Below, one piece after another: positions 16,610-25,262 of a stretch of 41,762 nucleotides of DNA. Within the stretch, counting starts at the first letter, position 1; each line of letters begins with the position of its first letter. Made by a program: the position numbers and the translations under genes. The stretch is from assembly GCF_004766045.1 (NCBI RefSeq), contig NZ_SPQQ01000023.1, positions 1 through 41,762 on the forward strand, in the 5' to 3' direction. Source of the DNA: Desulfosporosinus fructosivorans. Its GTDB lineage: Bacteria; Bacillota; Desulfitobacteriia; Desulfitobacteriales; Desulfitobacteriaceae. The notes beneath the pieces are model-generated. The model was not told the DNA's origin. It worked only from the letters and a program-made list of their open reading frames with translations, and made no database searches.

Positions 16610-18496
16610 CTACTGTAAAGCGTTTAATATCCTGATGACATTCTGCTCGGAGGCGGCTGTTTTTAAATCGGCATAAGCAATCATTTTCTCCCCGTCAAAA
16701 GCAAACAGGTAAAATGTCACGTCGTTTGTTTTAAAATTGTTGATCTGATAGGTTAAAAACTTGATCTTTTTGCCTGTATATTGTGCCAAAATTTCTTTTT
16801 GAGCTGCTAGTTCTTTGATGGGAGGATCGGCGGCAAAAGCATCTGTTACCGTAACCGGAAATCCCGTACCGCTGTTTACAGTAATTTGACGGTCATCCCC
16901 GATCACGGAATAGATCTGCTTCTCTCTCTCTATACTTTGCTTTTGTCCTTCGCTGTAAAAATCCTCCGCATTTTTTATAGTGGAAACGTTGTTCAGGTAA
17001 TTGGTGAAGGAATCCAGGCTGCCCGCGGCCTCTTTCACCGTATCGTCCGTAAAATATTCCATTCCGTAACGTTCGCTTAAGTTTTCCCGGTTATAATAAG
17101 ACCCAGCAAAATCGCCGTATTGATCATAAAGTCTGAACGAAGTCTCGCCGGCATTAGGAATCAAGCTGAACATCACGGCCGCGTTTTTGTTCCAACTGGT
17201 CTCAATATCTCCGAGAGAACGATAATTGGCCCGGCTGTCAACCTGATAATTGACCGTAATTCCATAAGGCTCGCTATCCGTTTGTAGCTCGATGGATTTT
17301 AGAGGCAAATCCGTAAAGCTAAGTGCGTGGATAATTGCGGCTACCGTTGAGTTATCACCGGTATAAGTTCCTTGATATTGATATAATTTTTCGGCATAGC
17401 CGTCCGGCTGGCCAAGGGTTCCTTTCTTTTGATTGTCGCTACTTTCTTGCGTATCGACGCTTACCTGTCCACTGCTGCAAGCAACCATTGTGCCGGTAAC
17501 ACCTGCCAGGGCCAGGACAAACACCAGCGCCCAAATGCCTCTTTTTTTGTTGTTCCTGTCAAAAATATTGGCAAATCTTTTCTTGGCACTCTTGCCGCTC
17601 TCTGAAAAGCCCGTTGAAAGCGCCATGGAGTGTGTTGTCCGGCTGTTTTGCATCGATTTCAGGATGGTCAACGAATATTCTTTCCTAAAATTCAGATCGC
17701 TGTTTCTGACTACGATGTCATCACAGGAATACTCCAAATCCCGGTTGGCCGCCTTGATCATGAAATAGACGAAGGGATTAAACCAGTGTACGGAATTGGC
17801 TGTAAGCAAAAACAGTTTATACCAAATATCGCCCCTTTTGTAGTGGATAAGCTCATGCTGTAAGACGACAGACAATTCCTCCCGGGTATAATCCAAGTCA
17901 GGCAATAAAATCGCCGCCTGAAAAAAGCCTGTCAGCATGGGGCTTGCTATTTTAGAACATCTAAAAAGCTGTGGCCTCCCTTTTATTTTCATAGAATTTA
18001 AAACACTGTCCAGCACCGTACGATCAGTCTCGCTGCAATACGGCTTGATTTTTCTCTGGAATATTACATAACTGATCATATGGAACAGGAAGAAGGACAT
18101 GGCGCCTAAGGCCCAAATGACAAGCAATAATTCCTGCAGGGTGATGACAGAGGTATAATCGGCAGAAGCTGATTCAGAAACGAATGCAGATGCAGATGTA
18201 GATGCAGAAACAGGAGCAGAAGGGTTATTGCCTTTTTCCAGGTAACTGTCGCCCATAATCAGACCGGGCATTCCATCTTGATTAAGAATAATGGTTTGGT
18301 TGGACGGCGCGGGTAGATGGACAGGCGCCTGAGGCAATTCAAGCCTCCAAGGTATTATTAGGCGGAGCGCTAATAACAGCCACACAAAATAACACCATTT
18401 GGCACTGTACCTTTTAAGTAAAAATGGCGAAATTATGAGCAGTAAGACAATGACTGCCGACATGGTGAGGGAAATCAGAAAAATATTATTCAGCAT
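16610..18496 (-). CDS. BlaR1/MecR1-type M56 metallopeptidase with DUF4825-like sensor domain
   Basis: A 628-residue membrane protein. TM helices lie at about 5-27, 33-52 and 118-148. The M56 peptidase domain has the zinc motif HELIH (214-218) and downstream NRDLEYSCDD. A further TM segment (about 321-340) is followed by an extracytoplasmic part that starts with a DUF4825-like domain (YQYQGTYTGDNSTVAAIIHA). There is no penicillin-binding SxxK domain, so the sensor differs from true BlaR1. The Ser/Ala stretch at 93-112 is encoded by near-tandem GATGCA units, a likely slippage site. It is cotranscribed with and abuts the BlaI-type repressor, which it should inactivate by proteolysis on signal (family knowledge). 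The signal is unknown. Confidence 0.88.
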   Translation of the reverse strand: MLNNIFLISLTMSAVIVLLLIISPFLLKRYSAKWCYFVWLLLALRLIIPWRLELPQAPVHLPAPSNQTIILNQDGMPGLIMGDSYLEKGNNPSAPVSASTSASAFVSESASADYTSVITLQELLLVIWALGAMSFFLFHMISYVIFQRKIKPYCSETDRTVLDSVLNSMKIKGRPQLFRCSKIASPMLTGFFQAAILLPDLDYTREELSVVLQHELIHYKRGDIWYKLFLLTANSVHWFNPFVYFMIKAANRDLEYSCDDIVVRNSDLNFRKEYSLTILKSMQNSRTTHSMALSTGFSESGKSAKKRFANIFDRNNKKRGIWALVFVLALAGVTGTMVACSSGQVSVDTQESSDNQKKGTLGQPDGYAEKLYQYQGTYTGDNSTVAAIIHALSFTDLPLKSIELQTDSEPYGITVNYQVDSRANYRSLGDIETSWNKNAAVMFSLIPNAGETSFRLYDQYGDFAGSYYNRENLSERYGMEYFTDDTVKEAAGSLDSFTNYLNNVSTIKNAEDFYSEGQKQSIEREKQIYSVIGDDRQITVNSGTGFPVTVTDAFAADPPIKELAAQKEILAQYTGKKIKFLTYQINNFKTNDVTFYLFAFDGEKMIAYADLKTAASEQNVIRILNALQ

Positions 18497-18865
18497 TTAT
18501 TCCGCCTCCTCTATATACTTTTTCAGCTCCTTCAAATCTTCCTTGGAAACGCTTTCTCCGTCGTAAAGGGCCGCAACTAAACTGGTCAGGGAGTTGTGGT
18601 GCATTTTCCGCAAAAATGTCTTGCTTTCCTTTTGCAAATAATCGTCTTTTTTTACCAAGACCTCATAAATATTAAACCGGCCTTCCTTGTGGCACGATAA
18701 AAAGCCGCGGTCACAAAGCCGACTTAAGAAATTAAGCACAGTTGTTTTCTGCCAAGCCTTATCCAGGTGATCCATGATATAATCGGATGTTACTTTTTCA
18801 TCCGCATCCCAAATAGTCATCATGATTTCCAGCTCACTGTCGGGGATTTTTTGTATACCTGCCAT
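18497..18865 (-). CDS. BlaI/MecI-type transcriptional repressor
   Basis: A 122-residue winged-HTH repressor: IPDSELEIMMTIWDADEKVT, the recognition region WQKTTVLNFLSRLCDRGFLS, then KEGRFNIYEVLVKKDDYL, and a dimerisation tail of about 40 residues. The family's proteolysis site lies in that tail. GAGGAG precedes the ATG. The gene directly abuts the M56 peptidase gene. Its own promoter overlaps a perfect TACA-type palindrome, so autorepression is nearly certain. BlaI-like proteins bind TACAnnTGTA sites as dimers. Confidence 0.93.
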   Translation of the reverse strand: MAGIQKIPDSELEIMMTIWDADEKVTSDYIMDHLDKAWQKTTVLNFLSRLCDRGFLSCHKEGRFNIYEVLVKKDDYLQKESKTFLRKMHHNSLTSLVAALYDGESVSKEDLKELKKYIEEAE

Positions 18866-18880
18866 TTCCAGTGCTCCTCA

Positions 18881-18934
18881 TTTTACAATTGTCGAATTCA
18901 TTATTATTTTACAATTGTAAAACCTATTTGTCAA
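18881..18934 (-). promoter_or_regulatory. Promoter with two BlaI-type operators
   Basis: On the minus strand: -35 TTGACA (18929-18934), a 17-base spacer and -10 TAAAAT (18906-18911). The perfect palindrome TTTTACAATTGTAAAA (18907-18922) covers the spacer and -10. A second, less symmetric copy (TTTTACAATTGTCG as read on the plus strand, 18881-18894) follows downstream. Both carry the TACA-n2-TGT core recognised by BlaI/MecI proteins. Confidence 0.88.
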
Positions 18935-19115
18935 ACGTTTTTGGAATCTGGGCATAGGCCACCTATTTCCAGTATTGGATTTACCGATATATTTGGTGTG
19001 TTGCCATAATATCGCAAGCCGATTCATATATATTGATGAACACAAGACCATGTTCGTTTAAAGTTTCATATTTAAGCAAAAATAACATTAATACTTAACA
19101 ATGGAGGAGAAGCAT

Positions 19116-19670
19116 ATGATAAAAAGCGAAAAAGAGAAAATGTTATCAGGCGATCACTATAATGCTGGTGATGAAGACTTAGTTAGAGAAAGAAATTATG
19201 CAAGGAATCTGACTTTCGAATTTAACCACACGAGACCAAATGAAAAAGAAAAAAGACAGCAAATTCTAAAGCAACTGTTTAATTCTAAAGGTTCGTTTCA
19301 TATCGAAGCACCATTTAATTGTGACTATGGTTATAATATAGAAATTGGCGAAAATTTTTATGCCAACTATGGATGTATTATACTCGATGTTAATAAGGTT
19401 AAAATCGGAGATAATGTACTTTTAGCACCAAATGTTCAAATATATACAGCTGCACATCCTATTGACCCTACAGAAAGACTTACTGGCAAAGAATACGCTA
19501 AACCAATTGTGATAGGAAATAATGTTTGGGTTGGTGGTGGAACAATAATATGCCCAGGAGTAAAAATTGGAGATAACGTAACTATAGGTGCAGGAAGTGT
19601 CGTGACTAAGGATATACCCGACCATGTAATCGCTGTAGGTAACCCATGCAGAGTTATTAAAAGCATTTAA
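19116..19670 (+). CDS. Maltose/galactoside O-acetyltransferase family enzyme
   Basis: Start ATG at 19116, with GGAGGAG 7 bases upstream; the earlier ATG at 19101 would bury that site. The 184-residue product is a left-handed beta-helix hexapeptide-repeat acetyltransferase. The Mac domain (EKMLSGDHYNAGDEDLVRER) comes first, then NCDYGYNIEIGENFYANYGC, the catalytic His in YTAAHPID, and repeats ending VTIGAGSVVTKDIPDHVIAV. These enzymes move acetyl from acetyl-CoA to sugar hydroxyls. It is a single gene with no obvious partner. Confidence 0.93.
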   Translation: MIKSEKEKMLSGDHYNAGDEDLVRERNYARNLTFEFNHTRPNEKEKRQQILKQLFNSKGSFHIEAPFNCDYGYNIEIGENFYANYGCIILDVNKVKIGDNVLLAPNVQIYTAAHPIDPTERLTGKEYAKPIVIGNNVWVGGGTIICPGVKIGDNVTIGAGSVVTKDIPDHVIAVGNPCRVIKSI

Positions 19671-19915
19671 TGCTATTAAAGGATTGGATCACCTATTTTC
19701 ACCATAATGGCCTCTGAATTCGTCGATTGTCCATTGATCTCTTTGAAGCCATATCCGATACCCACAACATTAGCAAAGGATAAAAGGTGTTCGATAACAC
19801 TATTTGCTCAGGAATTTATTCATCTGCCTTCCTCCTTTATTCTTGTACTATTTAATACTGGGGACCAAGCCAAGTGTGACAAGGTCGGAGTTACTTCAGA
19901 AGGCGGAAATGATCC

Positions 19916-19978
19916 GTTCAAATTAAAATACGAGTGCAATTCTACTATTCGAATTTGCACTCGCATTTTAATTTGAAC
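19916..19978. terminator. Large inverted repeat (24-bp stem)
   Basis: GTTCAAATTAAAATACGAGTGCAA and the complement of TTGCACTCGCATTTTAATTTGAAC differ at one position; the loop is about 15 bases. It lies between the acetyltransferase (plus) and thioredoxin (minus) genes, so a bidirectional terminator or a small inverted-repeat insertion are both possible. The rest of 19671-20129 holds nothing that I recognise. Confidence 0.55.
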
Positions 19979-20129
19979 CGCTTGATTTGGATTTTCCTAA
20001 TTAGAACTGGTGGCAGTAGGCAACTGGCTTTCCTCTCGAACTTCAATGTTAATTTGGTTCCTAACTTCAGTGATATCCGGGTAGAACACTGGTCACTCTT
20101 ACGGTCAACTGTATTTGTGGCCCACTCAT

Positions 20130-20441
20130 CTATCCTTCGATCATTCGCTGAATAATTGGTTTTTGTTGCAATCCTTTTAACCGGTCTACTTCTTTACCAT
20201 CGTTAAAAAGAATCAATGTAGGATAGCCCACTACACCGTACTTGTTTACCGCTTCTTTATTTTGATCGAAATCTAATGTTACTATTTCTATATCGTCTAC
20301 ATTCTTGGCAACATCTTTTAATACAAAGCTTAACATTTTGCATGGTCCACAAACCTTTGAATAAAAATCAACCAAAACCTTACCTTTACTAATTAATTGG
20401 TCTAATTCTTCTCCATTAATTTCTCTGATTATAACTGCCAT
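20130..20441 (-). CDS. trxA: Thioredoxin
   Basis: A 103-residue thioredoxin with active site CGPC at 31-34 (FYSKVCGPCKML) and the cis-proline loop VVGYPTLILF. The Trp that usually precedes the first Cys is Val here, which should change the surface around the active site. It is the last gene of the minus-strand set that includes thioredoxin reductase (22 bases upstream) and the arylsulfate sulfotransferase. It accepts electrons from the reductase and reduces protein disulfides in the cytoplasm. Its placement suggests a dedicated rather than housekeeping role (inference). Confidence 0.92.
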   Translation of the reverse strand: MAVIIREINGEELDQLISKGKVLVDFYSKVCGPCKMLSFVLKDVAKNVDDIEIVTLDFDQNKEAVNKYGVVGYPTLILFNDGKEVDRLKGLQQKPIIQRMIEG

Positions 20442-20463
20442 TTTCCTACTCTCTCCTTTGGTT

Positions 20464-21381
20464 TTATTGTAAGTCTTCGATATATTTAGCCACTGCTTGC
20501 GCCGCTATCGCTCCATCACTACAGGCTGTAATAACTTGTCTCAAGTGCTTGCTGGTTATATCACCAGCACTATAGATCCCTGGTACTTTCGTCGCCATAT
20601 AGGCATCCGTCTCAATATACCCCTGCTCATTGACTATTCCTAAACCCACAAAAGCCCCCGCTTTCGGTTCTAACCCGATATATTCAAAGGCGCCGTCTGC
20701 TTGTACCGTGACCTCTTCTCCGGTCATCGTCGATATGGCTCTTAAACCTTCAAATTTGTCTCCACCTAAGAATTCTAAGATATCATAGAATTCATAAATT
20801 CTAACATTGGACATAGCTCTTAATTTAGAGCAAGCCGATGGGTCTGCCGTTAAATTGAAGAGCGTTACAATGGTCACTTCCTCCGCCAAACCTGCTAAAT
20901 AGATAGCTTCTTCAACGGCACAGTTACCACCACCGGTAACAATCACCTTTTTGTCTCGATACTGGGCTCCATCACAGATAGCGCACCAGCTAATACTCGT
21001 TCCTGTAAACTTTTCTTCGCCAGGTACTCCGAGAGTTCTTGGCTTGGTGCCGGTAGCGATAATGACGGCTTTTGCTTCATAGGAGTGGCCTTCTTCGCAA
21101 AGGATTTTATTTACGTTGCCTTCTGATTGGATTTCCATTACTGTGCCATAATCAAAGGTAACCTCCAACTCCTGAGTATGTTCAAACATTTTAATGGCTA
21201 ATTCCGCGCCATTAATAGTTCCCATCCCAGTATAGTTTTGGATTTCAAAGGTATTGACAATTTGCCCTCCAGGAGCCAATTTATCTAGAAGCACTACCTT
21301 TAGATTTGCTCTGGCTGCATAAATAGCCGCCGTCATCCCAGCCGGACCCGCACCAATAATCGCTACATCATATTGTGTCAT
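20464..21381 (-). CDS. trxB: Thioredoxin reductase-like flavoprotein
   Basis: Start ATG at 21381 with GGAGGGG just upstream gives 305 residues; longer frames are not supported. FAD-binding GAGPAGMTAA, redox pair CAIC (Cys133, Cys136, usually CATC) and a C-terminal FAD motif (YSAGDITSK) are present. In the pyridine-nucleotide domain GGGNCAVEEA is kept, but the HRRxxxR motif that reads the NADPH phosphate is replaced (VTIVTLFNLTADPS). It may therefore use another donor, as in the ferredoxin-dependent clostridial enzymes (inference). It should reduce the adjacent thioredoxin. Confidence 0.9.
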   Translation of the reverse strand: MTQYDVAIIGAGPAGMTAAIYAARANLKVVLLDKLAPGGQIVNTFEIQNYTGMGTINGAELAIKMFEHTQELEVTFDYGTVMEIQSEGNVNKILCEEGHSYEAKAVIIATGTKPRTLGVPGEEKFTGTSISWCAICDGAQYRDKKVIVTGGGNCAVEEAIYLAGLAEEVTIVTLFNLTADPSACSKLRAMSNVRIYEFYDILEFLGGDKFEGLRAISTMTGEEVTVQADGAFEYIGLEPKAGAFVGLGIVNEQGYIETDAYMATKVPGIYSAGDITSKHLRQVITACSDGAIAAQAVAKYIEDLQ

Positions 21382-21505
21382 GTGTTCCCCTCCAAAATGA
21401 ATATCCCTGTTTGTAAAAATGAAATAATAGTCTCTCAGAGGTTGCCAAGTTCTGCGCAGCAAGAATGGTATCATCAGACTGCTGGCACTTAGATTCGGGA
21501 CCCTC

Positions 21506-21553
21506 GAAGTGCCTCAAACCCTTACGGTTATTAACGAAGGAAAGAGGCACTTC
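21506..21553. terminator. Stem-loop between sulfotransferase and thioredoxin reductase
   Basis: GAAGTGCCTC pairs perfectly with GAGGCACTTC around a 28-base loop. It lies in the 193-base leader between the two genes. It could be a weak terminator, a processing site or an attenuator that sets different levels of the upstream and downstream genes; no T-run follows. Confidence 0.45.
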
Positions 21554-21574
21554 ATAATTATATTCGTGTTCCTT

Positions 21575-23440
21575 TTAGAGCTTAACAGATACCCCAGTTT
21601 CGTATTTATTCTCATCAACAATTAAAGACACCCTAAATTGCCCAACTAACCCTTCTCTACTGACTGGGAATTCGACGGCCCGATCGTCGCTTTCGAGGAA
21701 CGTACCTACACACATTGCCAAGAATGGTCGTTTAGTTGTGGGGACAAAGTAACTATGAGTTGTATCTCCTTCGAACTGAAGCAAAACCATTTGACCTTTC
21801 TCAAAGGTTGCTTTAAATATCAATCGATCTTCTTCTAGACCGATTTTGACATTGTATTGTTGGGGAACCATGCCTGCTTCCTCAGCGGGTGGAATCGTTA
21901 AGAACTCTTCGGTTACACCTAGAGACCCCAGTAATTCTCCTTTGCCTAGAGTCAAAATATCCTCTGTGGTGTATAGCTTTAACTTTTCAGCACGATAATA
22001 GTTTGCTGGTATTTGCATCTCGTACATTACCACATCGTCTTTTAGCTCGACAGTAATGGAGTTAAATACCGTCTTTTCTTTATCTATGCCTGCATATTGT
22101 ACGGGAGGTCTATTGCTTGGCTCACCATCGAAGTAGCCGATACCCCCAGAGTGTACAAGATAGTGACCTTCAGTATAGTACTCCACGTTACAAATGTACG
22201 TAGAGAAGAATTCAGCGCCTCTCTCCTTACCATACTGCCAAACTTGCTCAATTTCCATTTTGTCGGTATCGATTCGATATCTTACACCACGGGAGAAGTT
22301 GTCTTTGGCCGCTACATAATTTTCTTTAACCTTGGATCTCCAATGTCCATTGTCGAAGACAAAAATATCTCCATCGGGCAACACCACACAAGCGTGCTGT
22401 TCATATTGCCAGTCAAATTCACCGTCCCCTACTGGGGTAAAGAAGTATTTATCAACGAGTTCTTGAGGCCAGCCTTGGGGGTCACCGATAACCCAGTTCA
22501 AAGTACCACTCTCATAATCTAAATTGATAATGGCATCTTGATGGCGGCCGGATAACGTTAAGGAGTTTGTCTTTTTATCATACCAGACCGCATTATTGTG
22601 GAACCAATCATGGCTGGAATGACTACCCGATCCTGCAACATCTTGCGGCAATACTTTTTGGTAATCCCAGCTTTTTAGGATTTCGCCAGTTTTGCGATCA
22701 ACTAGGACACACATATCCTCCACCGTACCCCTCGGTAAGTACTGACTTAAGATGAGTAAATTGCCATCCTCCATTTCAAATTGGTCATGATGATAACCAC
22801 TTGGGAGTCGATATTCTTTATAGATTTTACCGATCATCCCCATTTCATAGAGACCTGTAACATGGTAGGGAGGGGTAACCAATCGGTGCGTCCCAAGCAA
22901 TAAACGACCGTTTTTTACCCTCTTAATGTCGAAAGCAGTATTTAGTGTACCGTACCAGCGGGCATCCCCTTTATAGTCATAGGCAGCAGTACTTGCAGGA
23001 GAGGTGGGGCTGACAAACATCATATTGTCCCCGAAGTATTCTGGCGTGGTCTCTATTTTGCTTGGTAGTTTGACGGAATCGGGCGCCACTTCGGTTTGTA
23101 TTGTTACTGTGGTTTTCTTCCCATTATTCAAAACTAACTCCACTTGATTGACATAACCGGCATAAAGACCATAAACAGGAATCATATGGTCTGTGGCTGC
23201 GGGGATTTGGAAGTTGATATCTCCAGCGGTTTCTTTTCCTTTAACCGAGATGCCTACGGCTGTAGGCTCTGCTGTTTTGAACATAATAAGAGCTGTCAAT
23301 GGTGCAACGAGATAAGGATTTAACTTTACGTAAGGCTTACTAAAAGAATAGTTTCCTTTTTGATATTCTGCTAAGAAGGCTTCCTCCGAGTGAAACTGTT
23401 CACTAATAATATGTTCAAATTCTTTAAATTTTACCGTCAT
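21575..23440 (-). CDS. assT: Arylsulfate sulfotransferase (ASST), cytoplasmic type
   Basis: A 621-residue PAPS-independent sulfotransferase that moves sulfate from one phenolic ester to another phenol through a sulfo-histidine. An N-terminal beta domain (about 1-125) precedes the propeller. Candidate catalytic residues: His217/His218 (YHHDQFEMEDG), His281 (DWFHNNA), Arg299 (SGRHQDA) and His349 (QHACVVLPDG). The 18-residue spacing of His281 and Arg299 equals that of His356/Arg374 in the E. coli enzyme. There is no signal peptide, and no cysteine lies between Arg299 and His349, where the E. coli protein has its DsbL-made disulfide. It lies between a DASS anion transporter (upstream) and trxB-trxA (downstream). 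Confidence 0.88.
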   Translation of the reverse strand: MTVKFKEFEHIISEQFHSEEAFLAEYQKGNYSFSKPYVKLNPYLVAPLTALIMFKTAEPTAVGISVKGKETAGDINFQIPAATDHMIPVYGLYAGYVNQVELVLNNGKKTTVTIQTEVAPDSVKLPSKIETTPEYFGDNMMFVSPTSPASTAAYDYKGDARWYGTLNTAFDIKRVKNGRLLLGTHRLVTPPYHVTGLYEMGMIGKIYKEYRLPSGYHHDQFEMEDGNLLILSQYLPRGTVEDMCVLVDRKTGEILKSWDYQKVLPQDVAGSGSHSSHDWFHNNAVWYDKKTNSLTLSGRHQDAIINLDYESGTLNWVIGDPQGWPQELVDKYFFTPVGDGEFDWQYEQHACVVLPDGDIFVFDNGHWRSKVKENYVAAKDNFSRGVRYRIDTDKMEIEQVWQYGKERGAEFFSTYICNVEYYTEGHYLVHSGGIGYFDGEPSNRPPVQYAGIDKEKTVFNSITVELKDDVVMYEMQIPANYYRAEKLKLYTTEDILTLGKGELLGSLGVTEEFLTIPPAEEAGMVPQQYNVKIGLEEDRLIFKATFEKGQMVLLQFEGDTTHSYFVPTTKRPFLAMCVGTFLESDDRAVEFPVSREGLVGQFRVSLIVDENKYETGVSVKL

Positions 23441-23475
23441 GTTTAATCGCTCCTTGAATTTTATTACGAATTATC

Positions 23476-24954
23476 TTAAAAAATTAAATTTGACAGCGGA
23501 AATCCTACAATAACATATAACACGAGCATAGTGACAACAATGATCGCCCCATATTTACCAATATCCTTCGCTTCCACCCAATCTTTGTTGCCATATAAAA
23601 TAGCTGCATATGGGGAAGCTGCTGGCGTCAAAATTGCCACATGCAAGGCAAAGGTAATTGCAGTTGCAATCGCCATCGGATTGGTGCCATTTTGTAAGGA
23701 AAAAGAGTATACAATCGGCATTAATAAGACACCCATTACACCATTGTTGGCAACATTAGTAATTATCATTGAAAAGATGATGAGAATTGTAGTAAAAACG
23801 ATTGGTGACCGATTTCCCAGTAAGGGATTTAACACTTCGGTCAAAAATGGTTTAATACCAGTTGCATCTTGAGTTAAGGCACCAGAGATAACCATAGCCA
23901 TTGCTACCAGGAAATAGACATCCCAAGTAACATAACGCCCAGTGATCTCTTTAAAATCGATAATTGGTTTATTATTTATTTTAAACAGACTTAACCCTAC
24001 TATAAACGCAATGACCACACCCCAAGGACCTATCTTATTGATTAAAGCAACAAAGCCAATGGTCTTGGGTAAAATACTTGGCAAGAGAATTAATCCTAAG
24101 TATCCAAACAAACATGCAAATAATATTTTTTGTCGTAAATCCATTGCTGGTAGCTTTTCTTTCTCAAATTGCTCTGTATTAATATTAGCAATTCTGCTCA
24201 TATCCGGTTTGAAAACAAACTTAATTAATAAGCTGAATGCTATAATGGCCAACGTGGACATAACCAGGCCAAATAGCATATAAGGTAAATAATCGAGCTT
24301 CATTTTAGATACTTTTTCGAAAGAGGCTACAACCATAAGGGCTGACCCAGTAAATGGTTTCGCAGCTTGACCCGAAATAGCGCCAAACATTGTACCAATA
24401 ACCATAATTGAAGCGTATGCGTCACCCTTCTTATAACCAACGTTCTCCAAAACGCCATAAAGAATCGCCCACATCAAAAGCAAGGCTGGTAAAATATTTG
24501 CTGAAAGTGCTGCCAAAACATAAGTAGCATATATAAAGATAAAGCTAAAGACGACAGGCCTTCCATTAATAATTTTTCTGGTTAAAAACCATCTGCTAAT
24601 ATAATTTGTGATGCCATGGTGCTGAATAGCTCCAAATAGGATCATAGCGAAAAACACTAAAATAGTGACCGTATCACCAAAGGATTTAAGTAGAACTTCT
24701 GGCATAGTTGCATAATCAGATATGCCTAATGCAATCAGTCCTAATAAGCTGGGCCATAAGATACCGACAAACGACCACAAGTAAATTACACCAATAAAAA
24801 TTCCTAAAACTTGCATACCTATTGCGGTCACCGGAGCAAAGGGCTCTAACATCCCAAAACCGAACATTATCATAATCCCGATAGCACAGTGGACATAATA
24901 TAATATATTGCTTTTCTCTTTTGGCTTTACATTTGTGCTAGTAATTTTAATCAC
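23476..24954 (-). CDS. DASS/SLC13-family anion transporter
   Basis: A 492-residue membrane protein with about 12 hydrophobic segments and family hallmarks: an N-terminal half with the segment around LSANILPALLLMWAILYGVL, a C-terminal repeat with ITNVANNGVMGVLLMPIVYS, and ALHVAILTPAASPYAAILYG near the end. DASS carriers move dicarboxylates, citrate or sulfate, either as sodium symporters or as exchangers. It is 35 bases upstream of the sulfotransferase gene, so uptake of an organic sulfate ester or exchange of the product anion is a reasonable guess. The promoter with its palindromic site is at 25093-25140. Confidence 0.88.
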   Translation of the reverse strand: MIKITSTNVKPKEKSNILYYVHCAIGIMIMFGFGMLEPFAPVTAIGMQVLGIFIGVIYLWSFVGILWPSLLGLIALGISDYATMPEVLLKSFGDTVTILVFFAMILFGAIQHHGITNYISRWFLTRKIINGRPVVFSFIFIYATYVLAALSANILPALLLMWAILYGVLENVGYKKGDAYASIMVIGTMFGAISGQAAKPFTGSALMVVASFEKVSKMKLDYLPYMLFGLVMSTLAIIAFSLLIKFVFKPDMSRIANINTEQFEKEKLPAMDLRQKILFACLFGYLGLILLPSILPKTIGFVALINKIGPWGVVIAFIVGLSLFKINNKPIIDFKEITGRYVTWDVYFLVAMAMVISGALTQDATGIKPFLTEVLNPLLGNRSPIVFTTILIIFSMIITNVANNGVMGVLLMPIVYSFSLQNGTNPMAIATAITFALHVAILTPAASPYAAILYGNKDWVEAKDIGKYGAIIVVTMLVLYVIVGFPLSNLIF

Positions 24955-25092
24955 ATCCTTTTATTCGAATATGCAATGCCTACTGATACAGTGGAAATCC
25001 TTCTTAAGTTTTCCTTATATCCTTTTTTCAGCCTAAAAGCAGCCCTCCTCTTCAACTATTAATTTTCCTAATCTCATCGATTAGTTAAGCCT

Positions 25093-25140
25093 ATCTTAGC
25101 AGCTTTGCTTCTGGAAAAAGGATAACATATGTTAACCTTT
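25093..25140 (-). promoter_or_regulatory. Palindromic activator site and -10 element before the transporter-assT-trxBA genes
   Basis: A 24-base near-perfect palindrome at 25117-25140 has core TAACATATGTTA with AAAGG/CCTTT outer arms; the symmetry breaks only at the A/T pair between core and arms. On the minus strand a possible -10, TAAGAT (25093-25098), lies about 33 bases from the palindrome centre. That is close to a class II CRP/FNR layout (centre near -41.5). The CRP/FNR-type gene next door is the obvious candidate binder. No -35 box is evident, as expected for an activated promoter. Confidence 0.6.
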
Positions 25141-25199
25141 CAACTTAATCCTTAAATATGCCCTTAGTAATGGATTTCATAATGTAGATGTTTCACAAT

Positions 25200-25239
25200 G
25201 AAAGAGGCTGTAGATTTCATAAAATCTACAGCCTCTTTC
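25200..25239 (-). terminator. Perfect 18-bp hairpin, terminator of the CRP/FNR gene
   Basis: GAAAGAGGCTGTAGATTT pairs perfectly with AAATCTACAGCCTCTTTC around a 4-base loop. It starts 24 bases past the regulator's stop. It should isolate the regulator from the transporter operon, which then needs its own promoter. Confidence 0.75.
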
Positions 25240-25262
25240 GTCTAACGATCTTCCTACTCTAT

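Noticed and set aside
21382..21474. N-terminal extension of thioredoxin reductase by 31 residues
   Set aside because: The extension overlaps the GGAGGGG site of the downstream ATG and has no FAD-domain similarity.
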